64,000 nt of DNA from assembly GCF_003399625.1 (NCBI RefSeq), contig NZ_NBXA01000007.1, positions 310,001 to 374,000 of the forward strand, given 5' to 3'. A model generated the notes under the pieces. That model searched no databases. It saw nothing but the letters and a program-made list of their open reading frames with translations, and was not told the DNA's origin. The translations under genes and the position numbers were made by a program. The stretch is from Subtercola boreus. GTDB lineage: Bacteria; Actinomycetota; Actinomycetes; Actinomycetales; Microbacteriaceae. This document shows positions 9,082-17,283 of the stretch, piece after piece. Each line of letters begins with the position of its first letter. The stretch's first letter is position 1.

Positions 9082-10656
9082 TTACCCGGTGTCGCTGGAA
9101 TGGTCGTCTCGCAATTGGTCGTCCACTTCATGGCCTGGTGGGTGGTGGCCGGGCGGTAACTGTCTGGCCCGGTTCTGTTGGCAGGGTCTGGGTGTTTGGT
9201 TCCAGTCGAGCGATGCGGGTGGGATGACGTGGGGGGTGCCATTACGAATGGTCAGTTTCCAGCGGGCTTTGTGGACGTTTGTGTGGTGGAAGTGGCAGAG
9301 CAGAGCCCCATTGTCGAGGTCCGTCAGCCCGCCGGGGTGGGTCGGGGATAGCCACCCGTCGACATGGTGGGATTCGCACCAGGACGGGGGTGCGTTGCAG
9401 CCTGGCCAGACGCACCCGCCGTCCCGTGCGGCGAGGGCACGGTTCTGGGCGGTGGTGAACAGGCGCCGGGTCTTTCCGTGCTGGATCACCTGCCCGTGTT
9501 CACCGAACAGGGTCGTGATGACATCCCCGTGACACAGGAGCGTTTCAACGGTCGTGTACGGGACGGGTTCGGTGAGCCCGTCGATCCAGCCCACACCCCG
9601 CCCGGAGGTCACATCCTCGAGGGTGGCGTGCAGGTTCACGGTCGGCGCCGCACCATTCAACCGTGGCACCGCTGGGTCTCTCACGCCCAGCTCGATCAGT
9701 TGCACCAGTCCGTCGGCGCGCTTCTGACCCGCACTCCGAACATCCGCCGTCACAGCATCACCCAGCACACCGCCACCATCGTCGCCGTCTTCGCCGTCTT
9801 CGCCGTCTTCGCCGTCTTCGCCGTCTTCGTCTTCGCCGCCGCTGCCGTCGCTGGTGGCCGGGTCGGGCTGAAAGGACACGATCCGGGGTGACGTGAAGGG
9901 TTCCAGGGCTGCGCCGATGATCCCGGCCATCGAGCCTGTCAGCATCCCCGTGACACGGGTCATCCCCGAACAATGCGGCGTCAACGTCAGGAAGCGGCGT
10001 TCGAACAGGTCTGCGTCGCGGGGTTCCGTACCGTCAGGGTCGAGGTGCTCCCGGTACCTGATCGCGAGATCATCGACCTCCCGAACGGAGTATCCGAACC
10101 CGCCGACCCGATCCTGCGCGTACGACACCAGGCCGCCCTCGGCTTCTTCGACCGCTTCCGTGAACCCGACCCGAGAAGCCACGTCGGTGAGGCGGGTGGT
10201 GATCCGCTCCGCGACATCCACCCCAATGTCGCCCCGCGCCAACGCCTCCGCGACGCGGGGGAACTGCGGCGGGTTCGGCAGACCGACCAGAGACATCGTC
10301 GTATGGGTTCGGGTGGCGAGCCGAAGGCGATCCTGAACCGTCCGCTTCGACGCCTGCGTCACCGTCTCGAGAAACAACTGAACAGACCGGAACCCCTGAG
10401 ACTTCGACAACCCCTCATCGCCGTACTCGACAGCAGACAGAGCCGCCACCTCCCCCGCCATCCGCACACGCAGGCCATCCACGATCCGGCCCAACGACTC
10501 GACCTCCGCGGTAGCGGCCATGACGTCGTCGTCGGCAAGCCCGCAGGGCGCGGCAGCCCCAACCCCCGACGCCAGCAGCGCGTCGAACCGCTGCCGGGCA
10601 TCCGAAACCCACCCCATCACCGAAGCGATGTCAAAGGAGGCGGCTGGCTGGTTCAT
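9082..10656 (-). CDS. DUF222 / HNH endonuclease domain protein (13E12-like)
   Basis: 524-residue protein of the DUF222 plus HNH family, known as the 13E12 repeat family in mycobacteria and often multi-copy in actinobacteria. The N-terminal two thirds is the helical DUF222 region. The C-terminus has the HNH/zinc motif: G-C-V-W-P-G-C near residue 420, then E-S-H-H-V-D-G-W, a D-N-G-A-L-L-C-H-F-H-H block and K-A-R-W-K. A run of E-D-G triplets near residue 280 comes from a 9-bp tandem repeat. The ATG beginning MNQPAASF is preferred over a TTG four codons upstream. The biological role of the family is unsettled. Confidence 0.88.
   Translation of the reverse strand: MNQPAASFDIASVMGWVSDARQRFDALLASGVGAAAPCGLADDDVMAATAEVESLGRIVDGLRVRMAGEVAALSAVEYGDEGLSKSQGFRSVQLFLETVTQASKRTVQDRLRLATRTHTTMSLVGLPNPPQFPRVAEALARGDIGVDVAERITTRLTDVASRVGFTEAVEEAEGGLVSYAQDRVGGFGYSVREVDDLAIRYREHLDPDGTEPRDADLFERRFLTLTPHCSGMTRVTGMLTGSMAGIIGAALEPFTSPRIVSFQPDPATSDGSGGEDEDGEDGEDGEDGEDGDDGGGVLGDAVTADVRSAGQKRADGLVQLIELGVRDPAVPRLNGAAPTVNLHATLEDVTSGRGVGWIDGLTEPVPYTTVETLLCHGDVITTLFGEHGQVIQHGKTRRLFTTAQNRALAARDGGCVWPGCNAPPSWCESHHVDGWLSPTHPGGLTDLDNGALLCHFHHTNVHKARWKLTIRNGTPHVIPPASLDWNQTPRPCQQNRARQLPPGHHPPGHEVDDQLRDDHSSDTG
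9782..9826. repeat. five tandem 9-bp units inside the DUF222-HNH gene
   Basis: TCGCCGTCT is repeated five times without change on the plus strand. On the coding strand it gives repeated E-D-G or D-G-E triplets in the linker between the DUF222 and HNH parts. Confidence 0.95.
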
Positions 10657-10782
10657 ACCAACAGTCAAACACCAACCACTGACATTCCCTCAGTAAATCA
10701 GGGTACCCGCAGGCCGAAACCCAAAACTCTCAGGAAGGAATTTTCAGCAGACAGTAAGCCCGCAAAGGTAAGGGAACCCGCC

Positions 10783-10804
10783 GGCTCGGAAACGCCGACG
10801 AGCC
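10783..10804 (-). terminator. possible terminator hairpin downstream of the YbhB-like gene
   Basis: GGCTCG and CGAGCC form 6-bp arms around a 10-base loop, 27 bp past the stop of the minus-strand gene. No T-run follows, so this is a weak candidate. Confidence 0.35.
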
Positions 10805-10830
10805 CCGCAGCTGAGGAGAGCGCGAGGCCC

Positions 10831-11370
10831 CTATGCCTCCCACCAGGGCGTGATCACGGCACGCGCCAGCGTGTGCCCCGACATGGTGAAACCAAGGAAC
10901 GCGGGTGTTGCCCCAGCGTCAATGCCGAGGGTATCGACGTCGAGAGCGTGAACGCCGATGTGGTAGTGGTGCTTGCCGCTTCCGGCGGGCGGAGCGGCCC
11001 CGAGGAAGCGGGCGAGGCTAGCGTCGTTCTTCAACTGGAACGCCCCCGCAGGCAGCGAAGCGCCCGACTCGTCACCAGCGCCCGTCGGAACGGATGTGGT
11101 GGTGACGGGGACGTCGACGACGGCCCAGTGCCAGAACCCGGCACCAGTGGGCGCCTGCGGGTCGTACACCGTGATCGCGAAACTCTTGGTGCCCTCGGGG
11201 AACCCCGACCAGGTGAGCTGGGGACTCGTGTCGGAGCCGCCGGCGCCGAAGATCCCGCTCACCTGGGGGGTGGGCAGTCTCTCGCCGTCGAGAACGTCGG
11301 CGCTCGTCAGGGTGAAGGTGGGAACATCCGCGATCTGGTCGTAGGGGTTGGTGGTCATCGAACCGGTCAT
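10831..11370 (-). CDS. YbhB/YbcL family (PEBP-like) protein
   Basis: 179-residue phosphatidylethanolamine-binding-protein-like (Raf kinase inhibitor-like) protein. Family marks include S-P-x-L-x-W-S-G-F-P-E-G-T-K-S-F, the D-P-Q-A-P-T-G-A-G-F-W-H-W ligand pocket near residue 75 and the K-H-H-Y-H-I-G-V-H-A-L block near 135. These are small cytoplasmic proteins of unclear bacterial function. Start: TTGGAGAAAATCATG. The GGAG is the ribosome binding site of the ATG, so the TTG four codons upstream is part of the Shine-Dalgarno sequence rather than the start. Confidence 0.9.
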   Translation of the reverse strand: MTGSMTTNPYDQIADVPTFTLTSADVLDGERLPTPQVSGIFGAGGSDTSPQLTWSGFPEGTKSFAITVYDPQAPTGAGFWHWAVVDVPVTTTSVPTGAGDESGASLPAGAFQLKNDASLARFLGAAPPAGSGKHHYHIGVHALDVDTLGIDAGATPAFLGFTMSGHTLARAVITPWWEA

Positions 11371-11431
11371 GATTTTCTCCAATTGTCATTCACCTCTGAA
11401 ACCAGCAGTCTCATCGGATGGTGAGCAGGCG

Positions 11432-13213
11432 CTAGAGCCCCTTCGCGATGGCCGCTGCGGCCGCGAGCCAGGCTCGACGAGTGGCGGGCTGAAGCGAGCT
11501 GTGCAGGATCCGACCGGCCTTCAGCGCGGGATCGAACGGCACGATCACGACGTCGCGCACATACGGACGGAAGTCGTCGGCCATGCGCTCGGAGATGTTC
11601 TGCTCCTTCGGCTGCCACTCGGAGATGACGACGACGGCGTTCTTCGCCAGCTCCGCGGCCTTCTCGCTGCGGCTCTGCACGGCCTGCAGTGTGAGAAGGG
11701 CGGCCTGGGCGCGATCCTCCATCGTGGTGGTCGGCACGACGAGCTGGTCGGTGTGGTCGATCATCCGCAGCCAGTTCTCGGCGCGGTCGCTGTTGCCGGA
11801 GTCCATCAGGATGAGCCGATAGTACTTCGCCGCGATGCTGTGCACGATGTCGACCTCCTCGGCCGTCATCTCGTGGGTGCCGGAGGGGTCTTCGTCTGAT
11901 CGCAGCACGTCGAACTTGTCGGCCTGCTGGTGGTGCACGAAGCGGGACATCTGGCCGAACTCGGCGCGGGCATCCAGAAGGTCATCGGCATTGGCGAGAA
12001 CATCGAGAACGGTGGAGTCGTGCTCGCCGCGTTCCGTACGCCAGCCGAGCGTGCCCATGGTCTCGTTGTTGTCCCAGGCGAGCACTCCGCCGCCGCCGCT
12101 CCGGGCGAAGGCTGCCGCGAGGTTGGCGACCGTGGGGGTCTTGTTCGCCCCGCCCTTGCGGTTGATCACGCTGATGGTGCGGTGCGCCGGGAAATGACGG
12201 GAGATCGCCTCGATGTCGCTGCGCTGCGCCTGCTCGGTGGGGCCGGGCTTGAAGTGGAATCCCAGGTGGTTCAGGAAACCCTTGAAGCCCTGCTCGGCAG
12301 GCTCGTCGACCTTCGCCACGGCGAGGAACGAGGGGGCATCGAGCAGATCCTTCTGCCGGCCTGAGCCGGAAGGCGTGGACTGCTTCGACGGTCTTGCCTG
12401 CTCGGCCGAGTCGGTCGTGCGCGCACCCCGGACAGGTGCGGCAGTGGTACGGGAGGGTGTTGGCATGGGGGGCTCTGATCGTTCGGGTGACAGTGCCAGC
12501 GCGGGGCGGGCGGATGCTGGCAGGGGAACCGGGAGGGATGCGGGCAGGGGAAGTGCGGCGGGCACTGGATCGTCGCTCTCGTCCGGAACTTCTGCGGCGT
12601 CTTCGGCGGTTGTGGTTGTGGTTGTGATTGCGGGGCCGGAGGTCTGTGTGGAAGTGATGTCGGCGTCGGAGTCAGTGACGTCGGCATCGGCGTCGGGATC
12701 GATGTCGTCGGTGACTGGCTGGTCGACCTCGACCGCGGCGTCCGTGGCGATGTCCGCATGGGCATCCGTGTCCGCATCGGCGTCCGTGTCGCCGTCGGCG
12801 TGTGCGGCGTCGTCACCTTCGACGGTGTCGTCACCTTCGACAGTGTCGTCGTCACCCTCGTCAGCCATCACGCCGATCTCAGCGTCGGCGTTGTTCGGCT
12901 CGTCGGTGTCGGTTCGCTCGCCGGAGGCCTCGAGCTCTTCAGCTGGCACGAAACTCTCCTCCTCGATCGAACCGTCTTCGTCGGCGAGCAGGATGCTGCG
13001 ACCGGTCTCCGCCGTCACCGTGACTCGCACGGGGCGACCGAGGTTCTCGGCTTCACCCTGGATGAGGCCGACGAGCTCCTGGAGTGCCGAGCCCGCCGAG
13101 TCGGCAGCGATGTGCTGCTCCGCTCCATCGACTCGCAGCACACCAGTATTGTCACCGCGGAGAACCGCCGTGATGTGTGGAGTGTCGAGCACCCGACTCT
13201 TGTCGATTGCCAT
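11432..13213 (-). CDS. MinD/ParA-like ATPase with long acidic linker
   Basis: 593-residue protein in three parts. Residues 1-85 are a folded-looking domain. Residues 90-290 are an Asp/Ala/Thr- then Pro/Ser-rich low-complexity linker. Residues 345-593 are a MinD/ParA-type ATPase resembling EspI-like proteins. The deviant Walker A reads K-G-G-A-N-K-T (residues 353-359) instead of the usual KGGVGKT; W-D-N-N-E-T-M-G-T-L-G and a Walker B-like L-I-L-M-D-S-G follow. EspI-like ATPases associate with type VII secretion, but no secretion gene is nearby. The linker is partly built from 18-bp tandem repeats. The ATG is preceded by AAAGGCGGGG. Confidence 0.8.
   Translation of the reverse strand: MAIDKSRVLDTPHITAVLRGDNTGVLRVDGAEQHIAADSAGSALQELVGLIQGEAENLGRPVRVTVTAETGRSILLADEDGSIEEESFVPAEELEASGERTDTDEPNNADAEIGVMADEGDDDTVEGDDTVEGDDAAHADGDTDADADTDAHADIATDAAVEVDQPVTDDIDPDADADVTDSDADITSTQTSGPAITTTTTTAEDAAEVPDESDDPVPAALPLPASLPVPLPASARPALALSPERSEPPMPTPSRTTAAPVRGARTTDSAEQARPSKQSTPSGSGRQKDLLDAPSFLAVAKVDEPAEQGFKGFLNHLGFHFKPGPTEQAQRSDIEAISRHFPAHRTISVINRKGGANKTPTVANLAAAFARSGGGGVLAWDNNETMGTLGWRTERGEHDSTVLDVLANADDLLDARAEFGQMSRFVHHQQADKFDVLRSDEDPSGTHEMTAEEVDIVHSIAAKYYRLILMDSGNSDRAENWLRMIDHTDQLVVPTTTMEDRAQAALLTLQAVQSRSEKAAELAKNAVVVISEWQPKEQNISERMADDFRPYVRDVVIVPFDPALKAGRILHSSLQPATRRAWLAAAAAIAKGL
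12809..12844. repeat. two 18-bp tandem units in the acidic linker of the MinD-like ATPase gene
   Basis: Two adjacent 18-bp units differ at one base and code on the minus strand for D-D-T-V-E-G. They lie within a longer degenerate GTC/GCATCC-rich stretch (about 12640-12860) coding Asp/Ala/Thr. Confidence 0.8.
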
Positions 13214-13305
13214 ACCAGCACCCCGCCTTTGATCAGATGAAACCAGACAACTTGTCCCATCTTAAGAGAGGGTGAAGTTTTTGAGGAAACCCCGGCAGGA
13301 CCGGC

Positions 13306-13539
13306 CTACTCGTCGACCTCGGTGTAGGTGCCGTCGTGCTCCGCCGGACGGTCCTCGCGGTCGTCTCCCTCGGTGTCCGTGTAGCTGCCCGACTCCTCGC
13401 CTGCAGTCGATGCGGGAGTGGTCGCGGGCCCGGCTTCCTCTTCAGGATTGAAGTGTGAACCATCCGGAGCGTGACCCACCGCGAGGCCGTCCTCGGAGTT
13501 GGGAATGGTGCCGTCAGTGCCGATATTCGTGTCGCTCAT
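13306..13539 (-). CDS. small acidic hypothetical protein
   Basis: 77-residue, strongly acidic, Gly/Ser/Thr-rich protein with no hydrophobic core and no recognised motif; it probably is disordered. It starts at an ATG with only a weak GTGAGACC upstream. It lies between the MinD-like ATPase and the oxidoreductase, all on the minus strand. Short acidic proteins of this kind are common and poorly characterised in this family of bacteria. Coding status rests mainly on codon bias and position. Confidence 0.5.
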   Translation of the reverse strand: MSDTNIGTDGTIPNSEDGLAVGHAPDGSHFNPEEEAGPATTPASTAGEESGSYTDTEGDDREDRPAEHDGTYTEVDE

Positions 13540-13613
13540 GGTCTCACGCTATGCCAGACGGCCCGCGACCGGCAGGGGCTTGCTTTTCGCAGCGAAGCTC
13601 CGGCGAACAGGAT

Positions 13614-14549
13614 TCAGGGCAGGAGGGCGAGTTTGCCGCCGGGGTGCTGGCCCTTCAGGAACTCGAGGGCGTCGCGCGCTTCGGAGAGCGGCCAGGTGCG
13701 AGCGATCGGCACGACGAGCCGGCCGGATCCCGCAAGATCGATCAGGTGTGCGCGTGCGGCGTTCCGGAAGGCCGCGCTGGCCGGCATCGCCCCGGCGATC
13801 GCCCGGATGCCATCGGCTTCGGCCCGGCCGGGCGCTGCGATGGTCACGATGCGCTGCCGATCATCCACCAGCGCCAGCGACACGTCGACCGCCTCGTCGG
13901 TGCCCACCGCGTCGAGCGCGGCCGCGATCCCGCCGGGGGCCGCCGCCCGCACGCGCTCCTCCAGACCGCCGCCGTAGGCCACCGGATGCCCGCCGAAGCG
14001 CCGAACGACGTCGAAGCTCCCCTCGCTGGCGGTGCCGACGACCTTCGCCCCCAGGAGTGCCGCCTGTTGCAGCACACTCACGCCGACGGCTCCGGATGCT
14101 CCGTGGAGCAGGATCGTGTCGCCCGCGGTGACCCGGGTGACGTGGAGCATCTCGGCGGCGGTGGTACCGGCGAGCAGGAGGTTCGCGGCCTCGGGGAAGC
14201 TGAGGGAGGCCGGTTTCGCGAACACATCGGCGGCCGGAACGGTGAGTGCGGAGGCGTAGCCGCCGGCGACCCGGAAGGCGAGCACTTCGTCGCCCACGGC
14301 GCCGCCGCCCGAGGCGATCTCGGTGTCGGGTCCGAGGGCTGAGATCACGCCGGAGACCTCGTATCCCACCTGCACGGGTAGGAGGCCCCGGTCGCTCCCC
14401 GACGCGACGTGCTTGTAGTCGGCCGGGTTCATGCCGGCAGCGCGGATCTCGATCGTGACCTCGCCCCTGCCGGGCGGGGCGACCTCTGCCTCGACCTCCT
14501 CGAACACGTCGAGTCCACCGAATTCCTGTGCGATCCACTTGACTGCCAT
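13614..14549 (-). CDS. NADP-dependent zinc-less alcohol dehydrogenase / quinone oxidoreductase
   Basis: 311-residue medium-chain dehydrogenase of the quinone oxidoreductase type. The N-terminal GroES-like domain contains A-A-G-M-N-P-A-D-Y-K near residue 43 and G-Y-E-V-S-G-V near 65. The Rossmann fold has the nucleotide loop H-G-A-S-G-A-V-G-V near residue 147. No catalytic or structural zinc cysteines are present, which fits the zinc-less subgroup reducing quinones or enals with NADPH. The start beginning MAVKWIAQEFGG fits the family and has GGA just upstream; an ATG three codons earlier (14558) is equally possible. Longer extensions would overlap the divergent gene. Confidence 0.85.
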   Translation of the reverse strand: MAVKWIAQEFGGLDVFEEVEAEVAPPGRGEVTIEIRAAGMNPADYKHVASGSDRGLLPVQVGYEVSGVISALGPDTEIASGGGAVGDEVLAFRVAGGYASALTVPAADVFAKPASLSFPEAANLLLAGTTAAEMLHVTRVTAGDTILLHGASGAVGVSVLQQAALLGAKVVGTASEGSFDVVRRFGGHPVAYGGGLEERVRAAAPGGIAAALDAVGTDEAVDVSLALVDDRQRIVTIAAPGRAEADGIRAIAGAMPASAAFRNAARAHLIDLAGSGRLVVPIARTWPLSEARDALEFLKGQHPGGKLALLP

Positions 14550-14582
14550 GTATTCCATTGAACACCCGGGTAGCGTTGGGTC

Positions 14583-14786
14583 ATGGCTGAAACAGCGTCC
14601 GACCCGTTCCACGACTTCTCCGTTCCGCAGGATGCCGACCTCGTCGCGTCCCCGACACCGAACGCCGAGAGCTCCGGCGACGACGACGGTGACAACGCGG
14701 CGGGGTCGGGCGCTAGGGAGCTCGACGACGACCCGCTGGGCTCGAGCGGCAGAGCCGACCGGGGTGAGACGCCAGCAGACGACTGA
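14583..14786 (+). CDS. small acidic hypothetical protein
   Basis: 67-residue Asp/Ser/Ala-rich protein without a recognisable domain, divergent from the oxidoreductase with about 33 bp between starts. It resembles in composition the other small acidic protein at 13306-13539, but I see no clear alignment. It probably is disordered. Coding status is supported by codon bias and lack of a competing frame. Confidence 0.45.
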   Translation: MAETASDPFHDFSVPQDADLVASPTPNAESSGDDDGDNAAGSGARELDDDPLGSSGRADRGETPADD

Positions 14787-14813
14787 GACCGCCGCGCGCG
14801 GGAGGGCGAGGGG

Positions 14814-15221
14814 TCAGAAGCCGGTGGCCGCGATGACGCCGGAGTAGAGGAAGCCCGTCAGCACGGTGACCAGGCTGGCCGCGCCGAGGGCTGTGCCTGC
14901 GCCCGCCGCACCGCGGGGCGCGCCGGGGCGGAGCAGTGCCACGATGCCGAGCGCGATGGTCGCCAGCGCGATGACGATGGCAAGCACGGAGTGGGCGACT
15001 CCGAACGTGGCCAGCAGTTCATACATCCCCTGCCCGACGACGACAGCCTGCACAAGTGTGAAGAGCACGTTGAACAGGATGCCCACCACGCCCACCACCA
15101 GCGCGACGATGCCGAGCGTGTTCCGAGTCTGCGGGGCGCGCGCGCCCTGGGTGTCGCCGGTGTACCGGCCGCCGCCGCCGCTGATGCTGCTACGGCCCTG
15201 TCCCGCTTCGGGTTCACTCAT
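14814..15221 (-). CDS. small integral membrane protein (DUF4190-like)
   Basis: 135-residue protein. After a Gly/Ser-rich cytoplasmic leader (residues 1-34) come about four hydrophobic segments: L-G-I-V-A-L-V-V-G-V-V-G-I-L-F near residue 38, a second near 75-100 ending in I-V-A-L-L-R-P-G, and a last one at 108-135. The layout resembles DUF4190-type membrane proteins of actinobacteria. The ATG is chosen because GGAGGAG lies 8-12 bases upstream; the longer frame (to 15425) is the antisense shadow of the next gene. Confidence 0.75.
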   Translation of the reverse strand: MSEPEAGQGRSSISGGGGRYTGDTQGARAPQTRNTLGIVALVVGVVGILFNVLFTLVQAVVVGQGMYELLATFGVAHSVLAIVIALATIALGIVALLRPGAPRGAAGAGTALGAASLVTVLTGFLYSGVIAATGF

Positions 15222-15267
15222 ACTCCCAGTCTCCTCCCCTTGTGACGGGGCACGAACGCAAACCGGG

Positions 15268-16170
15268 TCAGCGCGAGGCGGGGCCCGCGAGGATCGTCGC
15301 GCCCGCCGGGTCGGCCGCCGCATCCCAGGGCGTCGGCATGCCGATCGGGTTCGGCTGCGGGTAGAGCGGTGCGCAGGCGTTCGCGAGGGGGGCGAGCGCC
15401 GCCGCGACCGCTGCGAGCCGGGCATCGCTGAGGCCAGACCAGGGAGCGGTTGCGAGGCGGTTCGTCAGCTGCTCGGCGCGGTCGATCGTGTCACGGCCGG
15501 CGGGAGTGATGAGGCCGTCGGAGTCGAGCATCCCGCGGTCGACGAGGTCGGACTGTTCGTCATCCCACTCCTCGTCGCTCCAGCCGCGCGACCGCTTCAT
15601 CGACGAGGTGTCGAGGTCGAGACCGCTCCGCAGAACGATTGTGGTGAGGCCCGCGATGTTCTCGGTGACGAGGGCGAGCACGTGACCGTCGCCGCGGTGC
15701 TCGCGGAGGGTCGCCGTCGCCTGCCAGAGGTCGCGGTACGGGTCGCCCGTGGTGGGGAGGGCACGGTTCGCTGCGGCGAGCGGACGCCCGATGGTGTCCA
15801 CTTCGGCCGCGATCGGGGCGAGGGCCGTGGCGGCTCGGGCCGCGACATCCTCGTCGGGCACCAGGGTGCGGAGAGTGGATGCCGCACCTGCCGCCCGGGC
15901 ATCCAGAACCGCGTCGGGCGAGGCGATCGACCACGCAGCGGGCAGCGCACGCTCGACGAGCGCGGGCGCGAACCCGCTGAACAGGGCGGTGACGGGGGCG
16001 GCGGTCACCGCGCCGAGCGGAGCGGACCGGCCCGCGAAGTAGCCGTCCCAGTAACGCGTGAGGCCGATGGCGGCGAAGGCTGCGCGGGACTCCGCCGAGA
16101 AGTACGTCACGGCGTGGATGGGTTCGAACAGGGTCCAGAGCCCTCTGACCAGTGTGTCCCTCGACGTCAT
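15268..16170 (-). CDS. SCO6745 family protein
   Basis: 300-residue soluble protein matching the pattern I recall for the actinobacterial SCO6745 family: R-G-L-W-T-L-F-E-P-I-H-A-V-T-Y-F near residue 8, G-Y-F-A-G-R-S-A-P-L-G near 45, and a central helix with W-x-A-T-A-T-L-R-E-H-R-G-D-G-H near 155. Its function is not established. Members look like helical regulators related to MarR-type folds. The ATG starting MTSRDTL follows GAGGAAG; a longer frame to 16413 has no ribosome binding site and overlaps the divergent kinase. Confidence 0.75.
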   Translation of the reverse strand: MTSRDTLVRGLWTLFEPIHAVTYFSAESRAAFAAIGLTRYWDGYFAGRSAPLGAVTAAPVTALFSGFAPALVERALPAAWSIASPDAVLDARAAGAASTLRTLVPDEDVAARAATALAPIAAEVDTIGRPLAAANRALPTTGDPYRDLWQATATLREHRGDGHVLALVTENIAGLTTIVLRSGLDLDTSSMKRSRGWSDEEWDDEQSDLVDRGMLDSDGLITPAGRDTIDRAEQLTNRLATAPWSGLSDARLAAVAAALAPLANACAPLYPQPNPIGMPTPWDAAADPAGATILAGPASR

Positions 16171-16248
16171 CGTTGCCTGCTTCCTCGACTGCACCACGTG
16201 GGTCCGTCCGGCCGTGGCCGGTGCCCGCGCCCAGTCTAGGATGGTGGC

Positions 16249-17250
16249 GTGAACGCCAGCGAAGACCCACAGCCCCCGTCCGTGCTGGCCCCCGCCGTGC
16301 TGGTTCCCGCCGTGCTGGTCCCGTCCGTGCTGGTCATCGGGGAGGCGCTCGTCGACATCGTCGTGCGGGACGGTGATGCAAATGCCCCAGACGACGCAGC
16401 CCCGGTCGTGCATCCGGGTGGCAGCCCTCTGAATGTCGCCTACGGGCTCGCACGGCTCGGCGTGCCCACGACCTTCCGCGCACAGGTCGGCTCAGACGAG
16501 CACGGCCGGGCGATCATCCGGCACCTCGAGCAGGCCGGCGTGGTGCTCGAGCAGGCGACGGCTCTGGATGCCCCGACTTCCACCGCCACGGCGCACCTCG
16601 ATGCCGAGGGCAGGGCCAGCTACGAATTCGACATCGTGTGGGAGCTCGACCGCGGCGAGATCGCGGACGGCACGAGCGTGCTCCACACCGGGTCGATCGC
16701 GTCGGTGCTCCGCCCGGGGGCAGGCGAGATCCGACGGTTGTTCGCGGATGCCCGGGCGCGAGGCGACGTGCTGCTCAGTTACGACCCGAACGTGCGGCCG
16801 AGCATCACACCCGACAGGGCTGCCGTCGTGGCGGATGTCGAAGCACTCGCAGCGGATGCGCACGTGGTGAAGCTGAGCGATGAAGACGCCGAGTGGCTGT
16901 ACCCCGGTGTCGACCTCGAGACGGTCGTGTCGCGCTTTCTCGACGCGGGGAGCCTGCTCGTGGGAGTGACTCGGGGAGGGGAGGGCTGCCTGCTCGCGGC
17001 CCCCGGCGTGCGCGTGGCGCTGCCCGCCGAGCCGGTCGAGGTGGTCGACACCATCGGAGCGGGCGATTCGTTCATGTCGGGAATGCTGTACGCGATCCTT
17101 CGCGACGGGCTCGTGCCCGGCATCCTGGCCGGGCACCTCGACGGTCACGAGGTGGAGGCCATCGCGCGCACGGCGCTCGAGAGTGCGCGCATCACGGTCT
17201 CACGGGCCGGAGCGAACCCGCCGTCGCTCGCCGAGCTCGGCGCACCCTGA
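16249..17250 (+). CDS. PfkB family carbohydrate kinase (fructokinase-like)
   Basis: 333-residue ribokinase/PfkB-type sugar kinase. The N-terminal signature H-P-G-G-S-P-L-N-V-A-Y-G-L-A-R-L-G lies near residue 55 and the C-terminal signature D-T-I-G-A-G-D-S-F-M-S-G near 265, whose Asp is the catalytic base. The sequence E-A-L-V-D at the first strand is fructokinase-like, but the sugar is not certain. An unusual repetitive N-terminus (four copies of a P-(S/A)-V-L-(A/V) unit, residues 10-29) comes from 15-bp tandem repeats and runs straight into the first beta strand. Start is GTG; a downstream start inside the repeat is possible. Confidence 0.88.
   Translation: MNASEDPQPPSVLAPAVLVPAVLVPSVLVIGEALVDIVVRDGDANAPDDAAPVVHPGGSPLNVAYGLARLGVPTTFRAQVGSDEHGRAIIRHLEQAGVVLEQATALDAPTSTATAHLDAEGRASYEFDIVWELDRGEIADGTSVLHTGSIASVLRPGAGEIRRLFADARARGDVLLSYDPNVRPSITPDRAAVVADVEALAADAHVVKLSDEDAEWLYPGVDLETVVSRFLDAGSLLVGVTRGGEGCLLAAPGVRVALPAEPVEVVDTIGAGDSFMSGMLYAILRDGLVPGILAGHLDGHEVEAIARTALESARITVSRAGANPPSLAELGAP
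16276..16335 (+). repeat. four tandem 15-bp units at the 5' end of the PfkB kinase gene
   Basis: Units of the form CC(C/G)(G/T)CCGTGCTGG(T/C)(T/C/A) repeat four times in frame and give (P)-(A/S)-V-L-V. The last copy forms part of the first beta strand of the kinase. Confidence 0.85.
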
Positions 17251-17283
17251 GCCCAGGCCCGCCCCCGGGCCTACGATCGGGTC

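Noticed and set aside
9758-9973. 71-residue arginine-run protein on the minus strand
   Set aside because: It is an out-of-frame reading of the 9-bp repeat and neighbouring DUF222-HNH sequence; long poly-Arg runs are a known artefact of such repeats.
9082-10656. DUF222-HNH gene as a homing or mobile element
   Set aside because: No terminal repeats, target duplication or intron-like setting is visible; the family is common chromosomally in actinobacteria.
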